Assembly: GCA_041659285.1 (NCBI GenBank)
Contig: JBAZYO010000002.1
Span: forward strand, 455,633 to 519,632
DNA: 64,000 bases
Source of the DNA: Vicinamibacterales bacterium
Lineage (GTDB): Bacteria > Acidobacteriota > Vicinamibacteria > Vicinamibacterales > UBA2999
Direction of reading: 5' to 3'
Shown: piece by piece, positions 1-8,584 of the stretch
Position numbering within the stretch: position 1 is the stretch's first letter
Layout of the letters: every line of letters starts with the position of its first letter
Position numbers and translations under genes: made by a program
The notes under the pieces: generated by a model
Told to the model about the DNA's origin: nothing
Seen by the model: only the letters and a program-made list of their open reading frames with translations
The model's database searches: none

Positions 1-247
1 GCGAGCCGAGATTGTCGGTCTTGAACCGCCACGCCACCTCGAGCGAGTTGAAGTTGGCGGCGTTGATCTGATCGAGGGGAGAAAAGCGCGTGCCCCTGAC
101 ATCGCCGGTGTAATACGGCCACTCGCCTTTCGTGGTGCCGTCGGCGAGGTTGACGGTGCCGGCCTGACCCGAAAGGCCGACATTCAGTGCTGCGATGCCG
201 GCCACCAGGACGATGGCCGCCAAGCTTACCCGTGCGATACGTGACAT
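1..247 (-). CDS. PQQ-dependent dehydrogenase, N-terminal part (cut by window edge)
   Basis: Only the first 82 residues are present; the gene runs off the left edge. Residues 1-28 form a signal peptide (MSRIARVSLA, then a hydrophobic stretch ending GLSGQ). The mature start reads GEWPYYTGDVRGTRFSPLDQI followed by LEVAWRF. That opening is typical of quinoprotein glucose/alcohol dehydrogenases, which are periplasmic eight-bladed propellers that oxidise sugars or alcohols with PQQ. The ATG at 247 is preceded by an AAGGGGG ribosome site (254-260) at 6-nt spacing and a TATAAT box further up. The substrate cannot be told from this fragment. Confidence 0.75.
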   Translation of the reverse strand, partial: MSRIARVSLAAIVLVAGIAALNVGLSGQAGTVNLADGTTKGEWPYYTGDVRGTRFSPLDQINAANFNSLEVAWRFKTDNLGS

Positions 248-270
248 AACGTTCCCCCTTTGACGGCCGG

Positions 271-276
271 ATTATA
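271..276 (-). promoter_or_regulatory. -10 box for the PQQ dehydrogenase
   Basis: A perfect TATAAT on the minus strand, 23 nt upstream of the ATG at 247. It overlaps the stop codon of the upstream ROK kinase gene. No convincing -35 is visible. This start has a normal leader with a Shine-Dalgarno site, unlike the leaderless starts elsewhere. Confidence 0.5.
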
Positions 277-1216
277 GTCCCGCGGGCTCCCAAAGCCACG
301 CCGCGCCGCGCACCCCGCTGGCGTCGCCGTGGGCGGCGCGGGCCAGGCGCGTGGTGACGCGGTCGGAAAAGACGTAGGCCGGCCACAGCGCCGGCACGCG
401 CGTGTAGAGCCGTTCGATGTTCGACAGCCCGCCGCCCAACACGATCACGTCGGGATCGAGCAAGTTGATGACGCTGGCCACCGCGCGCGCGAAGCGGTCT
501 TCGTAGCGCGACAGCGCCGCCTCGGCCCGGGGCTCGCCTTGCGCCGCGCGGCGCGCCACCTCCTCGGCGGTGACCGCCTCTCCAGGGATGATTGGGGTCA
601 GGCCACGAAAAACGCCCTCGCCGCCGGCGGCGGCGTAATCGCGGCTCAACGCCGGCCCGCACAGGAACGTCTCGATGCAGCCGAACCGCCCGCAGTAGCA
701 CGCCGGCCCCGGGCGCTCATCGTCTCGCGGGGCGGGCAGCGGGTTGTGCCCCCATTCGCCGGCAATCGCGTTCGCACCCACCACGACGCGGCCGTTCACG
801 ACGATGCCGCCGCCCGTGCCGGTGCCGATGATCACGCCGAACACGACGCCGGCGCCCGCGCCGGCGCCATCGGTCGCCTCCGACAGCGCGAAGCAGTTGG
901 CGTCGTTGGCCAGGCGCACCGGCCGATCGAGCGCGTGTGACAGGTCCTCGGCGAGGGGCCGCCCGATCAACCACGTGGAGTTGGCGTTCTTGAGGAGGCC
1001 GGTTGCCGGTGACACGGCGCCGGGAATGCCGACCCCGACGGTGCCGCGTGCGTTGGTGTCGTGCTCGAGCGATTCGACCAGGCCCGCCACCGCGCGCACC
1101 GAGTCGTCGTAGTCGCCCCGCGGCGCGGGGATACGGCGCCGCTGCAGCGCGCGGCCGTCGGCGGCCAGGGCAATGCCTTCGATCTTGGTGCCGCCGAGAT
1201 CGATGCCGATGCGCAT
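272..1216 (-). CDS. ROK-family sugar kinase (fructokinase/glucokinase-like)
   Basis: 314 residues, the usual length for ROK kinases, which phosphorylate hexoses or N-acetylated amino sugars with ATP in the cytoplasm. Visible motifs: N-terminal phosphate-binding DLGGTK (residues 6-11), sugar-contacting NDAN (about 104-107), GTGTGGG (about 131-137), the GEWGH segment, and the ROK zinc motif CYCGRFGC (173-180) followed by IET. The ATG at 1216 is preferred to an upstream TTG because the protein then begins MRIGIDLGG, and a TATCCT box sits 5 nt upstream. It is the second gene after the TPR-like secreted protein (15-nt gap). The Mak/YajF fructokinase branch is likely but the substrate is not provable here. 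Confidence 0.9.
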   Translation of the reverse strand: MRIGIDLGGTKIEGIALAADGRALQRRRIPAPRGDYDDSVRAVAGLVESLEHDTNARGTVGVGIPGAVSPATGLLKNANSTWLIGRPLAEDLSHALDRPVRLANDANCFALSEATDGAGAGAGVVFGVIIGTGTGGGIVVNGRVVVGANAIAGEWGHNPLPAPRDDERPGPACYCGRFGCIETFLCGPALSRDYAAAGGEGVFRGLTPIIPGEAVTAEEVARRAAQGEPRAEAALSRYEDRFARAVASVINLLDPDVIVLGGGLSNIERLYTRVPALWPAYVFSDRVTTRLARAAHGDASGVRGAAWLWEPAGL

Positions 1217-1221
1217 GGGCA

Positions 1222-1227
1222 AGGATA
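1222..1227 (-). promoter_or_regulatory. -10-like TATCCT box before the ROK kinase
   Basis: TATCCT on the minus strand ends 5 nt before the ATG at 1216, matching the leaderless spacing seen elsewhere in this window. The box is weak and could be chance. Confidence 0.3.
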
Positions 1228-1231
1228 CTTG

Positions 1232-1996
1232 CTACTGCACGCGCGAGATGCCCTGCAGGTCGCCGATCGCAGAAGCCAGCGCCTGGCGCTGCTCCTTCGG
1301 CGCCAGGTCGCGCGCCGCCCACAGCACCTTCCCCGCGGTCTCCCAATCGCGGCCCAGGAGCGCGGCGGATGCCGACCCGACCAGCGCGCGCGGGTGCTTC
1401 GGATCAGCCTGCAGCACCATCGCGAAAATCGTCCTGGCCAGGCTCGGCTGCAGCGCCAGGAGCGCCATCTCACCGGCGGCCACGCGCGTCGCCGCCGGCA
1501 CATCGGGACCCAGCGCCACGGTGAGCGCCTGCGCCGCTTCGTCCTTCTTGCCGGCGGCCAACAAGTCGGCGGCAATCTTCAACATCGGATGCTCGCTGGC
1601 GGGTGACGCCCACAGCGGCAGCTGCCACGTCAGCGAGTTGCCGACGGCGCTGACCTGCTGACGTTGCGAAAACTTCACGGGCAGCACGATCACCGCCGGC
1701 AGCATGTCCGGCGCGCTGGTGGAAAACAGCCACAACCCAGCCTCGATGCCGGCCATGCTCCATTCGCCCTTGTCGGTGGAGGTGATGCGGTGTTCCTTCT
1801 GTCCCGCAAACGGCTCACCGCGGAACCCGCTCAACACGTCGGCGCGAATGGTGGCCTGGTTCAGCGGCACGCCGGCGTCCGTGCGGATGGAGCCCTTGAG
1901 GCGATGGGCCATCTGCGCGTGAAGAACCGGGCTGACGATCAGTGCGGCGACCACCGCCGCGGCGAGCACTCGACGGCTCCGCTGCAAGACGACCAT
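1232..1996 (-). CDS. Secreted protein, carboxypeptidase-regulatory-like N-terminus and TPR-like C-terminus
   Basis: 254 residues. Residues 1-27 are a signal peptide ending VLHAQ. The next segment (KGSIRTDAGVPLNQATIRAD) resembles the start of a carboxypeptidase-regulatory-like beta-sandwich. The C-terminal half is alpha-helical and alanine-rich with TPR-like spacing (AAGKKDEAAQAL; ARTIFAMVLQADPKHPRALVG). The ATG at 1996 has a GGAGGAG ribosome site. It probably acts in the periplasm in protein-protein contacts; no enzymatic motif is visible. Specific function is unknown. Confidence 0.65.
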   Translation of the reverse strand: MVVLQRSRRVLAAAVVAALIVSPVLHAQMAHRLKGSIRTDAGVPLNQATIRADVLSGFRGEPFAGQKEHRITSTDKGEWSMAGIEAGLWLFSTSAPDMLPAVIVLPVKFSQRQQVSAVGNSLTWQLPLWASPASEHPMLKIAADLLAAGKKDEAAQALTVALGPDVPAATRVAAGEMALLALQPSLARTIFAMVLQADPKHPRALVGSASAALLGRDWETAGKVLWAARDLAPKEQRQALASAIGDLQGISRVQ

Positions 1997-2107
1997 GGCT
2001 CCTCCGCGGCAATACTAATGCGGCTTCACCGTGGCGGTTGCGCAGATTCGGGCCGACCGCGCGGCGCCGAATGTCGCTTCCTTCGCGGCCCTCGAGGTTG
2101 CCTGGTA

Positions 2108-3826
2108 TCACGGCTGGGCCTTGTAGCCAGGCCCGCGAATGGGCTGGCCGGGCCGTTCGGCCGTGATCCTGCCGTCCGACACCACGGCCTTGCCGTTCAC
2201 CAGCACATGGGAGATGCCCGTCGAGTAGTGGTTCGGGTCCACGAACGTGGCAACGTCGCGAATGGTGGCGGGATCGAAAATGGTGACGTCGGCCTTCATG
2301 CCGGGGCGCAGCAGGCCGCGGTCGGTGATGCCGACGCGCGCGGCCGGGCGCGAGGTGAAGCGGCGCACCGCGTCTTCCAGGGTGATCAGCTTCTCGTCGC
2401 GCACGTATTTGCCGAGCACGCGCGGGAACGATCCCCAGGCTCGCGGATGGGACTTCGATTCCGAGAACGGCCCGTCTTCGGCCCTCGCGCCCGAGTCGGT
2501 GCCGATCGCGACCAGCGGATTCGCAATCGCCAGCCGGACATCGTCTTCGCGCATGATCGAGATGATCACGGAGGTCTCGGCGCGGTCGGCAATCACGAGA
2601 TCCATCGCCGCGTCGCGCGGATCCTTGCCCATGGCCTTGCCGATCTCAATCAGGTTCTTGCCTTCCCATTGGCGCAGCGCCGGGTCGAGCACCGTGGACA
2701 CCATGACGCCGGCGCCGCCGCCGGAACCGTACCACTGGTTTTCCCAATCCCTGGCCGCCGGGTCGTCCATGTCGCGCTTGATGCGATCGCGCAGGGTGGG
2801 ATCCTTCAGGCGCTGGAGCATGGTGTCGAGCCCGCCTTCGCGCACCCACAGCGGCAGGCACGCGTCGAGTCCGTTCGAGGCGCGGTCGTAGGGGTACATG
2901 TTGGCGGTGACGTCGAGCCCGCGGGCGCGGGCCGCCTCGAAGTGCTTCAACACCTCGGGCATGCGGCCCCAGTTCGCCTTGTAGGCGGTCTTGAGGTGCC
3001 ACACCTCGGCGGGAATGTTGGCGCGTTCGGCCACCGCAAACACTTCATCCAGCGACGGGATGATCTGGCCTGACTCCGAGCGTTGATGCGAAATGTAGAT
3101 GCCGCCATGCTTGCGCGCGGCCTTCGCCAGCTCCACGATCTCGTCGGTGGAGGCAAACCGGTCCGGCACGTACTGCAGCGAGGTGCTGACGCCGAGCGCG
3201 CCCTGCTCCATCGCCTGCTCGACCAGCTGCTGCATTTCCGCGAGCTCGGCGGCCGAGGCCGCGCGCTGGCTGTCGCCCACCACGTAGGCGCGCAGGCGCC
3301 CGGCGCCGACGAAGGTGCCGAGATTGATGGCCGGCCGATTTTTCTCGAGACGGGCGAAGTAGTCGCCCAGGGTGCGGAAGTCGAGCACCACCTTGAAGCG
3401 GTCGTACTGCGCTTTCACGGCGGCGGCCAGGCGATCGTTGACCGGCGCGATCGACGTGCCTTCGCCGGTGATCTCGGTGGTGATGCCCTGCGTGATCTTG
3501 CTGGCGGCGCGGGGGTCCACCAGCACGTTGAATTCCGACTGCCCGAGCATGTCGATGAAGCCGGGCGCGACGACCAGGTTGGTGGCGTCGATGCGGGTGG
3601 CGGCCTTGCGACCCGCCAGCTGGCCGATCGCCGTGATGCGATCGCCGGTGATGCCGAGGTCGCCCCGGCACCACGGCGAGCCGGTGCCGTCAACGATGCG
3701 CCCGCCGGTGATGAGCACGTCAAAGTCGGCGCTGGTCGCGGGCGTGGCGGCGGGTGCCGGTGGCGTTGTCGTCTGACACGCGCTGAGCACTCCGGCTACG
3801 CACGCGATGAGAAATGACCGCTTCAT
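2108..3826 (-). CDS. N-acyl-D-amino-acid deacylase-like amidohydrolase, lipoprotein
   Basis: 572 residues, close to the D-aminoacylase family length. The start is a signal peptide with a lipobox (GVLSAC, Cys17), so the protein is probably membrane-anchored. The ATG at 3826 is chosen over one at 3832 because AGGAGG lies 6 nt upstream of 3826 but directly abuts 3832. Amidohydrolase features: DVLITGGRIVDGTGSP near the N-terminus, APGFID, ISHQRSES, WHLKTAY, GTDSGAR and a C-terminal PGMKADVTIFDP segment. The usual HxHxD after GFID is replaced by MLGQSE, so one metal site looks absent. The family hydrolyses N-acyl-D-amino acids; actual substrate is uncertain. It is divergent to the glycosyltransferase-like gene. 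Confidence 0.85.
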   Translation of the reverse strand: MKRSFLIACVAGVLSACQTTTPPAPAATPATSADFDVLITGGRIVDGTGSPWCRGDLGITGDRITAIGQLAGRKAATRIDATNLVVAPGFIDMLGQSEFNVLVDPRAASKITQGITTEITGEGTSIAPVNDRLAAAVKAQYDRFKVVLDFRTLGDYFARLEKNRPAINLGTFVGAGRLRAYVVGDSQRAASAAELAEMQQLVEQAMEQGALGVSTSLQYVPDRFASTDEIVELAKAARKHGGIYISHQRSESGQIIPSLDEVFAVAERANIPAEVWHLKTAYKANWGRMPEVLKHFEAARARGLDVTANMYPYDRASNGLDACLPLWVREGGLDTMLQRLKDPTLRDRIKRDMDDPAARDWENQWYGSGGGAGVMVSTVLDPALRQWEGKNLIEIGKAMGKDPRDAAMDLVIADRAETSVIISIMREDDVRLAIANPLVAIGTDSGARAEDGPFSESKSHPRAWGSFPRVLGKYVRDEKLITLEDAVRRFTSRPAARVGITDRGLLRPGMKADVTIFDPATIRDVATFVDPNHYSTGISHVLVNGKAVVSDGRITAERPGQPIRGPGYKAQP

Positions 3827-3896
3827 GCACATCCTCCTGGTCGCGCCGAAGCTCCCGAGCCGGTCAAGAGCGAAGGCGGACGGACAGGATCCTATG

Positions 3897-3902
3897 TAGA
3901 AT
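3897..3902 (+). promoter_or_regulatory. -10 box TAGAAT for the glycosyltransferase-like gene
   Basis: TAGAAT ends 9 nt before the ATG at 3912, so the transcript would have a leader of about 0-4 nt. No Shine-Dalgarno site is present. Confidence 0.45.
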
Positions 3903-3911
3903 CACTGACGG

Positions 3912-6710
3912 ATGTCGAGCATCGCCTTTCTGTGGCCCGCGATCGCCTGCGCGATTACCGGCGCGGCCCTCTACGCCACGCGCGGCGTGCTCGATCAAAC
4001 CGTCACGCCTGGCGGCGTCGTCCGCTTCGCGTTGCTGCCGCCGTGGCAGGCGCTGCTCGGGTTCACTTGCCTGGCGGCGCTGGTGCTGGTCGGCATCGAT
4101 CACCTGAACGCGCCCAAGGGCACGACGACGAACCGCCGCCCGCGGCTGGGCGAGCTGGTGCTGCCGCTGATGTCGCTGATCGTCCTGGTGGTGCCGTTCC
4201 TGCCGGCGGTGCCGGATCGCTGGCCGGTGTTCCAGGCGCTGGCGAGCCCGCTTGGCGCGGTGGTGTGGCTGACCGTGGCCGGCCAGCAGGCGTGGACGCT
4301 GTGGCAGAACCGCCTGCTCGTCCCGCGCTGGATCGAGAAGTGGTCCGTGGGCAGGGTGACCGCCGCGATTTGGATCGCCACCGCCGTGCTCGCCGGCCTG
4401 GCCGGCGCCCGGTTGACCGGCACGCCGCTGTTTCCATCCGGCGATGAGCCGCACTACCTGGTGATCGCGCAGAGCCTGTGGCGCGACGGCGACTTCAAGA
4501 TCGAGAACAACCACACGCGCGGCGACTACGAGGAGTACTTCCATCGCGCGCTCGAGCCGCACTACCTGACGCGCGGGGCCGACAACGAGATCTACTCAAT
4601 CCACCCGGTCGGCTTGCCGGTGATGATGGCGCCGGTCTACGGCGCCGGCGGCTACCCCGCCGTGGTCTTCGTGCTGATCCTCATGGGCGCCACCGCCGCC
4701 GCGATCGCGTGGTGGTGGACCATGGGCACGCTCAACGCCGCGGGCGCCGCCACCTTCGCCTGGGCCGCCATCGCCTGCTCGGCGCCGTTCCTCTTCAACA
4801 CCTTCACCGTGTACCCGGAAATCGCCGCCGCCCTCGCGGTGATGATCGCGCTGGTCACGACGGTCCGGACCAATCCCGATCAGCCGGGCGTGGCGCGGTG
4901 GGTGATCGTCGGCATCGCCTGCGCCTTGCTGCCCTGGCTGAGCACGAAATACGCCCCGATGTCCGGCGCCCTCGTTGTCGTGGCGGTTGGGCGGTTGGTA
5001 ACCGAGGGGTCAGACCCCTTCATGGCACGATTGCTCCGGAAGGGGTCAGACCCCCGCTTTTGGGCGGTGGCCGCGCCCTACACGCTCTCCGTGATCGGGT
5101 GGCTGGCCTTCTTCTACGCGATCTGGGGCGTGCCGCTGCCGATGGCGCCCTACGGCGCGCTGGTGCAGACGACGCCGCTCAACCTGGTCTTTGGAGCCCC
5201 GGGCCTGTTGTTCGATCAGGAGTACGGGCTGCTCGCCTTCGCGCCCGTGTATGTGCTTGCCGCCACCGGGTTGTTCCAGATGTGGCGCGCCGGCGGCACG
5301 CTGAAGCGGCTCGCCATCGAGATTGCCCTCGTCTTCGGCGCCCTGCTGGTCACCGTGGGCGCCTTCCGCATCTGGTGGGGCGGCACGTCGGCGCCGGCGC
5401 GGCCGCTGGCCTCGGGTCTGTTGCTGCTCGCGGTGCCCATCGCCATGGCGTTCCGCGCCGCCCCCGTTGGCTCGGCGCGTCGCGCCGGGCAACACCTGCT
5501 GCTGTGGGTCAGCGTCGGCATTGCCCTCACCCTCGCGGTGGCGCAAGACGGCATGCTGATCAACAACGGGCGTGACGGCACCTCGTCCCTGCTCGAGTAC
5601 TGGTCGCCGCGGTGGGAACTGTGGACGCTGGCGCCGACGTTCATCTTCCACGAGTCGCCCATCGCCTGGCTGCACACGCTGTGGTGGCTCGCCATTGCCG
5701 CGCTCGCGGGTTGGTTCCTCGCCCGTCAGCGCACCGCCAGGCCCGGAATGGCGGCGCTGATCGCGGTGTCCACGTTCGGCGTGGCGCTGCTGGCCGTGTC
5801 GGTCACGTTCCCCTTTCTGCCCGCGGGCGCGGCGATGCCGCGCGTGGATCTCGGGGCGCGCTCGCGGCTGGCCTCGCTCGACGGCTTCGATGCCCGCGTG
5901 CGGCCGGCGGCCGTGATTTACGATCCGCTCCGCAAGGTGAACGCCTCGGCAGTGCTGCCGGAATTGTTCCTGGGCGTCAGGCCGCAGCAGCGGACGGATC
6001 CGCAGCCGATCCGCGTGATTCACAACGGACGATTCTCGCTGCCGGCCGGCACCTACGGCATCGACGTGACCTTCAACGATCAGGTGCCCGGACGGCCGAC
6101 GCCGTTCTCGCTGCAGGTCGGCCGCGTCGGCCCGGCCCTGCAGTCCTGGACGCTCGAGCCGAAAGCCGGCGAGACCTGGCACACCAGCCTCTGGCTCGCG
6201 GTTGACGCCGGCTTCGTCGGCTTCCGCGGCCCGACCGAGATGGAACGCGCCATCAGTGCGATCTCGATCATCCCGACCGCCGTGGTTGACGTCGGCGCGC
6301 GGCCGCACGTGAGCGAGGTGCTGTCGGCGGCGACTTACGCCGGCGTGATGTTCTACTTCCACAACGAGCAGATGTATCCGGAGCCGAACGGCTTCTGGAC
6401 CATCGGCCAGCGCTCGGCCGAGTTCACGGTGGCCGTGCCGCCCGGGCGCACCGCGCCGGTGGTGCTGCGCATTCACTGCGGCGCCCAGGCGAACCACGCC
6501 ACCATCAACACGTTCGGGTGGCAACGCGACTACGCGCTGGTACCGGGACAGGCGGTGGAGGTGGAACTGCCGGTTGTGGCCGGCGGCGTGAGCCCGCTGA
6601 CCATCGCCACCGACAACGGCTTCTCCCCGCGGCAAATCGATCCGGCCTCGAACGACAAGCGGTTCCTCGGTATCTGGGTGGAGATTCTGGACAAGGTGAC
6701 ACAACCATGA
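3912..6710 (+). CDS. Polytopic membrane protein, glycosyltransferase-39/YfhO-like
   Basis: 932 residues. The first two thirds are polytopic: roughly a dozen hydrophobic segments between residues 1 and 640. A GDEPHYL motif at about 177-183 sits in the first large loop, as expected for the acidic catalytic motif of GT-C lipid-linked sugar transferases. The last 300 residues form a soluble, beta-rich periplasmic domain. The family transfers sugars from polyprenyl-phosphate donors to lipids or proteins; substrate unknown. Residues about 365-382 are encoded by a palindromic repeat insertion (GSDP occurs twice) that keeps the frame open. It overlaps pdxH by ATGA, so the two are co-transcribed. Confidence 0.7.
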   Translation: MSSIAFLWPAIACAITGAALYATRGVLDQTVTPGGVVRFALLPPWQALLGFTCLAALVLVGIDHLNAPKGTTTNRRPRLGELVLPLMSLIVLVVPFLPAVPDRWPVFQALASPLGAVVWLTVAGQQAWTLWQNRLLVPRWIEKWSVGRVTAAIWIATAVLAGLAGARLTGTPLFPSGDEPHYLVIAQSLWRDGDFKIENNHTRGDYEEYFHRALEPHYLTRGADNEIYSIHPVGLPVMMAPVYGAGGYPAVVFVLILMGATAAAIAWWWTMGTLNAAGAATFAWAAIACSAPFLFNTFTVYPEIAAALAVMIALVTTVRTNPDQPGVARWVIVGIACALLPWLSTKYAPMSGALVVVAVGRLVTEGSDPFMARLLRKGSDPRFWAVAAPYTLSVIGWLAFFYAIWGVPLPMAPYGALVQTTPLNLVFGAPGLLFDQEYGLLAFAPVYVLAATGLFQMWRAGGTLKRLAIEIALVFGALLVTVGAFRIWWGGTSAPARPLASGLLLLAVPIAMAFRAAPVGSARRAGQHLLLWVSVGIALTLAVAQDGMLINNGRDGTSSLLEYWSPRWELWTLAPTFIFHESPIAWLHTLWWLAIAALAGWFLARQRTARPGMAALIAVSTFGVALLAVSVTFPFLPAGAAMPRVDLGARSRLASLDGFDARVRPAAVIYDPLRKVNASAVLPELFLGVRPQQRTDPQPIRVIHNGRFSLPAGTYGIDVTFNDQVPGRPTPFSLQVGRVGPALQSWTLEPKAGETWHTSLWLAVDAGFVGFRGPTEMERAISAISIIPTAVVDVGARPHVSEVLSAATYAGVMFYFHNEQMYPEPNGFWTIGQRSAEFTVAVPPGRTAPVVLRIHCGAQANHATINTFGWQRDYALVPGQAVEVELPVVAGGVSPLTIATDNGFSPRQIDPASNDKRFLGIWVEILDKVTQP
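5005..5055 (+). repeat. REP-like element, two GGGGTCAGACCCC palindromes inside a gene
   Basis: Two copies of GGGGTCAGACCCC (5006-5018 and 5042-5054), 23 nt apart, lie within the glycosyltransferase-like gene. They are translated as EGSDP and KGSDP with no frame change. The closely related GGGGTCTGACCCC is the core of the palindrome at 14249-14339, so this is a dispersed family. Confidence 0.8.
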
Positions 6711-7348
6711 GCACGATTGCCGACCTGCGACGCGAGTACGCCAGCCGCGCCCTGTCTGAAGACCAGGCCAACCCCGATCCGATCCGCCAGTTCACAGTGT
6801 GGTTCGACGAGGCGGCGAGCGCGCAGCTGCTGGACGTGAACGCCATGACGCTGGCCACGGTATCGGCCAGCGGCGAGCCCGACGCGCGCACGGTCCTCCT
6901 GAAGGGCTTCGACGACGACGGGTTCGTCTTCTTCACCAATTACGACAGCGCGAAGGGTCGCGACCTGGCGGCCAACCCACGGGCCTGCCTCCTGTTCTTC
7001 TGGGCTGAACTCGAACGCCAGGTCCGCATCACCGGATCGGTGACCAAGGTCTCAAGGGCCGAGTCTGATGAGTACTTTCACTCGCGCCCGTTCGAGAGCC
7101 AGGTCGGCGCCTGGACCTCGGCGCAGAGCACGACGGTCGACGGCCGCGCCCCGCTCGAGACGCGCTACGCCGAGCTGTCGGCCCAATATGCAGGAGTCGT
7201 CGTGCCGCTGCCGCCGTTCTGGGGTGGCTACCGCGTGACGCCGGCGCGGATGGAGTTCTGGCAGGGACGGCCGAGCCGCCTGCACGACCGCATCCTGTAC
7301 CAGCGCCAGTCCGAAGTCGGCTGGTCGCGGTCGCGCCTGGCGCCCTAG
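6707..7348 (+). CDS. pdxH: Pyridoxamine 5'-phosphate oxidase
   Basis: 213 residues, typical for PdxH. This FMN enzyme oxidises pyridoxamine or pyridoxine 5'-phosphate to pyridoxal 5'-phosphate with O2 in the cytoplasm. Family landmarks: N-terminal DLRREYASRAL, PDARTVLLKGFD with FFTNYDSAKGRDL (FMN-binding region), RQVRITG, SRPFESQVGAW, and the C-terminal signature EFWQGRPSRLHDR. The ATG at 6707 overlaps the previous stop as ATGA, so translation is probably coupled. Confidence 0.95.
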   Translation: MSTIADLRREYASRALSEDQANPDPIRQFTVWFDEAASAQLLDVNAMTLATVSASGEPDARTVLLKGFDDDGFVFFTNYDSAKGRDLAANPRACLLFFWAELERQVRITGSVTKVSRAESDEYFHSRPFESQVGAWTSAQSTTVDGRAPLETRYAELSAQYAGVVVPLPPFWGGYRVTPARMEFWQGRPSRLHDRILYQRQSEVGWSRSRLAP

Positions 7349-7349
7349 C

Positions 7350-7435
7350 GCAGCCACAGATTCGCAGCCGCAGATTTCTGGTAGATGCGCGCCCGCCTTT
7401 AGCAGCCGCAGATTTCGCCGATTCACGCAGATTCA
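7350..7435. repeat. Degenerate repeats of a GCAGCCGCAGATTTC unit
   Basis: Immediately after pdxH lie four related short copies: 7350-7363, 7364-7378, 7402-7416 and a partial one at 7424-7434 (CACGCAGATTC). No reading frame is supported here. Confidence 0.55.
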
Positions 7436-7470
7436 TGCCCGACCAACGCCGGGCTCCGCCCGGCGTCAGG

Positions 7471-7549
7471 CAATGATGCACGACCGGCAGGAATGAGCCG
7501 CATCCGCGCACCGACAGAGCGGTTCATTCCTGCCGGTCGTACATCATTG
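7471..7549. repeat. Inverted repeat with 26-bp arms
   Basis: Left arm 7471-7496 and right arm 7524-7549 are inverted copies with a single mismatch, separated by 27 nt. A smaller hairpin (7447-7465; arms CGCCGGG/CCCGGCG) lies just before. The element sits between convergent pdxH and phzF and could form a hairpin at both 3' ends. It looks like a miniature palindromic mobile or REP-type element. Confidence 0.7.
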
Positions 7550-7634
7550 CGGCCGGCCCATGGCCGGCCGGTCGGGCCGCAGCTGGTGCGCGCGCAGGCA
7601 GAATCGACGTCATCGGCGCCATCTGCGGCCCTGG

Positions 7635-8543
7635 TTATTCGAGTTCGAGTGTGCCTTCTCCAACTCGCACCGCTTTCCCGCCCACCTGCACGCGCGTGAT
7701 CTGACCATCGGCGTCTTCGGTGATGCGCATGTGAATGCGGCTGGGCCGGCCCATCGCCACGCCCTGGAGGCTAACCATGTCCTGGCGGCGATCGCGGCTT
7801 ACCAGGCCGTGCTTCACCAGATACGAACCAAGCGGGCCGCTCGCGCCACCGGTGGCTGGATCCTCCGCCACCCCGAGTGACGGCGCGAACATCCGGCTGT
7901 AGGCGGCGACGTCGGCGGCCACCGGCTCGGTGCTGAAGATGAAGACGGCGATGTGTGAACTCGGGAACGCGCTCTTGAGCCGGCGCATGGCCGCCATATC
8001 CGGTTCGGCGGCATCGACCGCACCCCGCGTCTGCACCGGCACGAAGATGAACTGCGTGCCGCAGGAGATCTCCTCCACCGGCAAGCCGGTTGCATCGACG
8101 GCGGCGGGATCAACGCCGGCGGCGCGGATCACGTCGGCTCTCGAGGACGCCGGCTCGCGGTAGACGGGCGGGCGCTGATCCATCCAGGCAAACGACAACG
8201 CGCCGTTGGTCCACGTCAGTTCCACCCTGGTCGGACCGACGCCGAGTCCGAACACCCAGTGGTCGCGGCCGGCGGCAATCACGCCTTCGTGCGCCAGCGC
8301 GAACGTGCTGCCGATGGTCGGATGGCCCGCCATGGGAAGCTCTGAACCCGGCGTGAAGATGCGCATCCGGATGTCGGTGTCGGGCGTTTCGGCCGGCAGG
8401 ATGAAGGTGCACTCCGAGAAGTTCATCTCGCGCGTGATGGTTTGCATTTGGGCGGCCGAGAGGCCGCGCGCGTCCGGGAACACAGCGAGCTGGTTCCCCT
8501 CGAACAGGCGATCCGTAAAAACGTCATAGTGCAAGTAGCGCAT
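7635..8543 (-). CDS. PhzF-family isomerase/epimerase-like protein
   Basis: 302 residues, matching the PhzF/YddE fold (two similar halves around a cleft). The conserved GNQLAVFPD near the N-terminus, NFSECTF containing the catalytic Glu, and AGHPTIGS are all present. The C-terminal half has DPATGGASGPLGSYLV. The family catalyses proton shifts on small acids; phenazine synthesis is only one case and no other phz gene is here. The ATG at 8543 is favoured over a GTG at 8546 because TAGAAT lies exactly 6 nt upstream. It is divergent to the tricarboxylate transporter operon. Confidence 0.9.
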   Translation of the reverse strand: MRYLHYDVFTDRLFEGNQLAVFPDARGLSAAQMQTITREMNFSECTFILPAETPDTDIRMRIFTPGSELPMAGHPTIGSTFALAHEGVIAAGRDHWVFGLGVGPTRVELTWTNGALSFAWMDQRPPVYREPASSRADVIRAAGVDPAAVDATGLPVEEISCGTQFIFVPVQTRGAVDAAEPDMAAMRRLKSAFPSSHIAVFIFSTEPVAADVAAYSRMFAPSLGVAEDPATGGASGPLGSYLVKHGLVSRDRRQDMVSLQGVAMGRPSRIHMRITEDADGQITRVQVGGKAVRVGEGTLELE

Positions 8544-8549
8544 CACTGG

Positions 8550-8555
8550 ATTCTA
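8550..8555 (-). promoter_or_regulatory. -10 box TAGAAT for phzF-like gene (leaderless)
   Basis: TAGAAT on the minus strand, then 6 nt, then the ATG at 8543. Transcription would start at or next to the start codon. No Shine-Dalgarno site is visible. Confidence 0.55.
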
Positions 8556-8584
8556 CCGGGAGGGAACTGCTGGTCGGGAACGGC

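Noticed and set aside
7635..8543. Phenazine biosynthesis gene
   Set aside because: PhzF-like proteins are widespread and no other phz genes are present.
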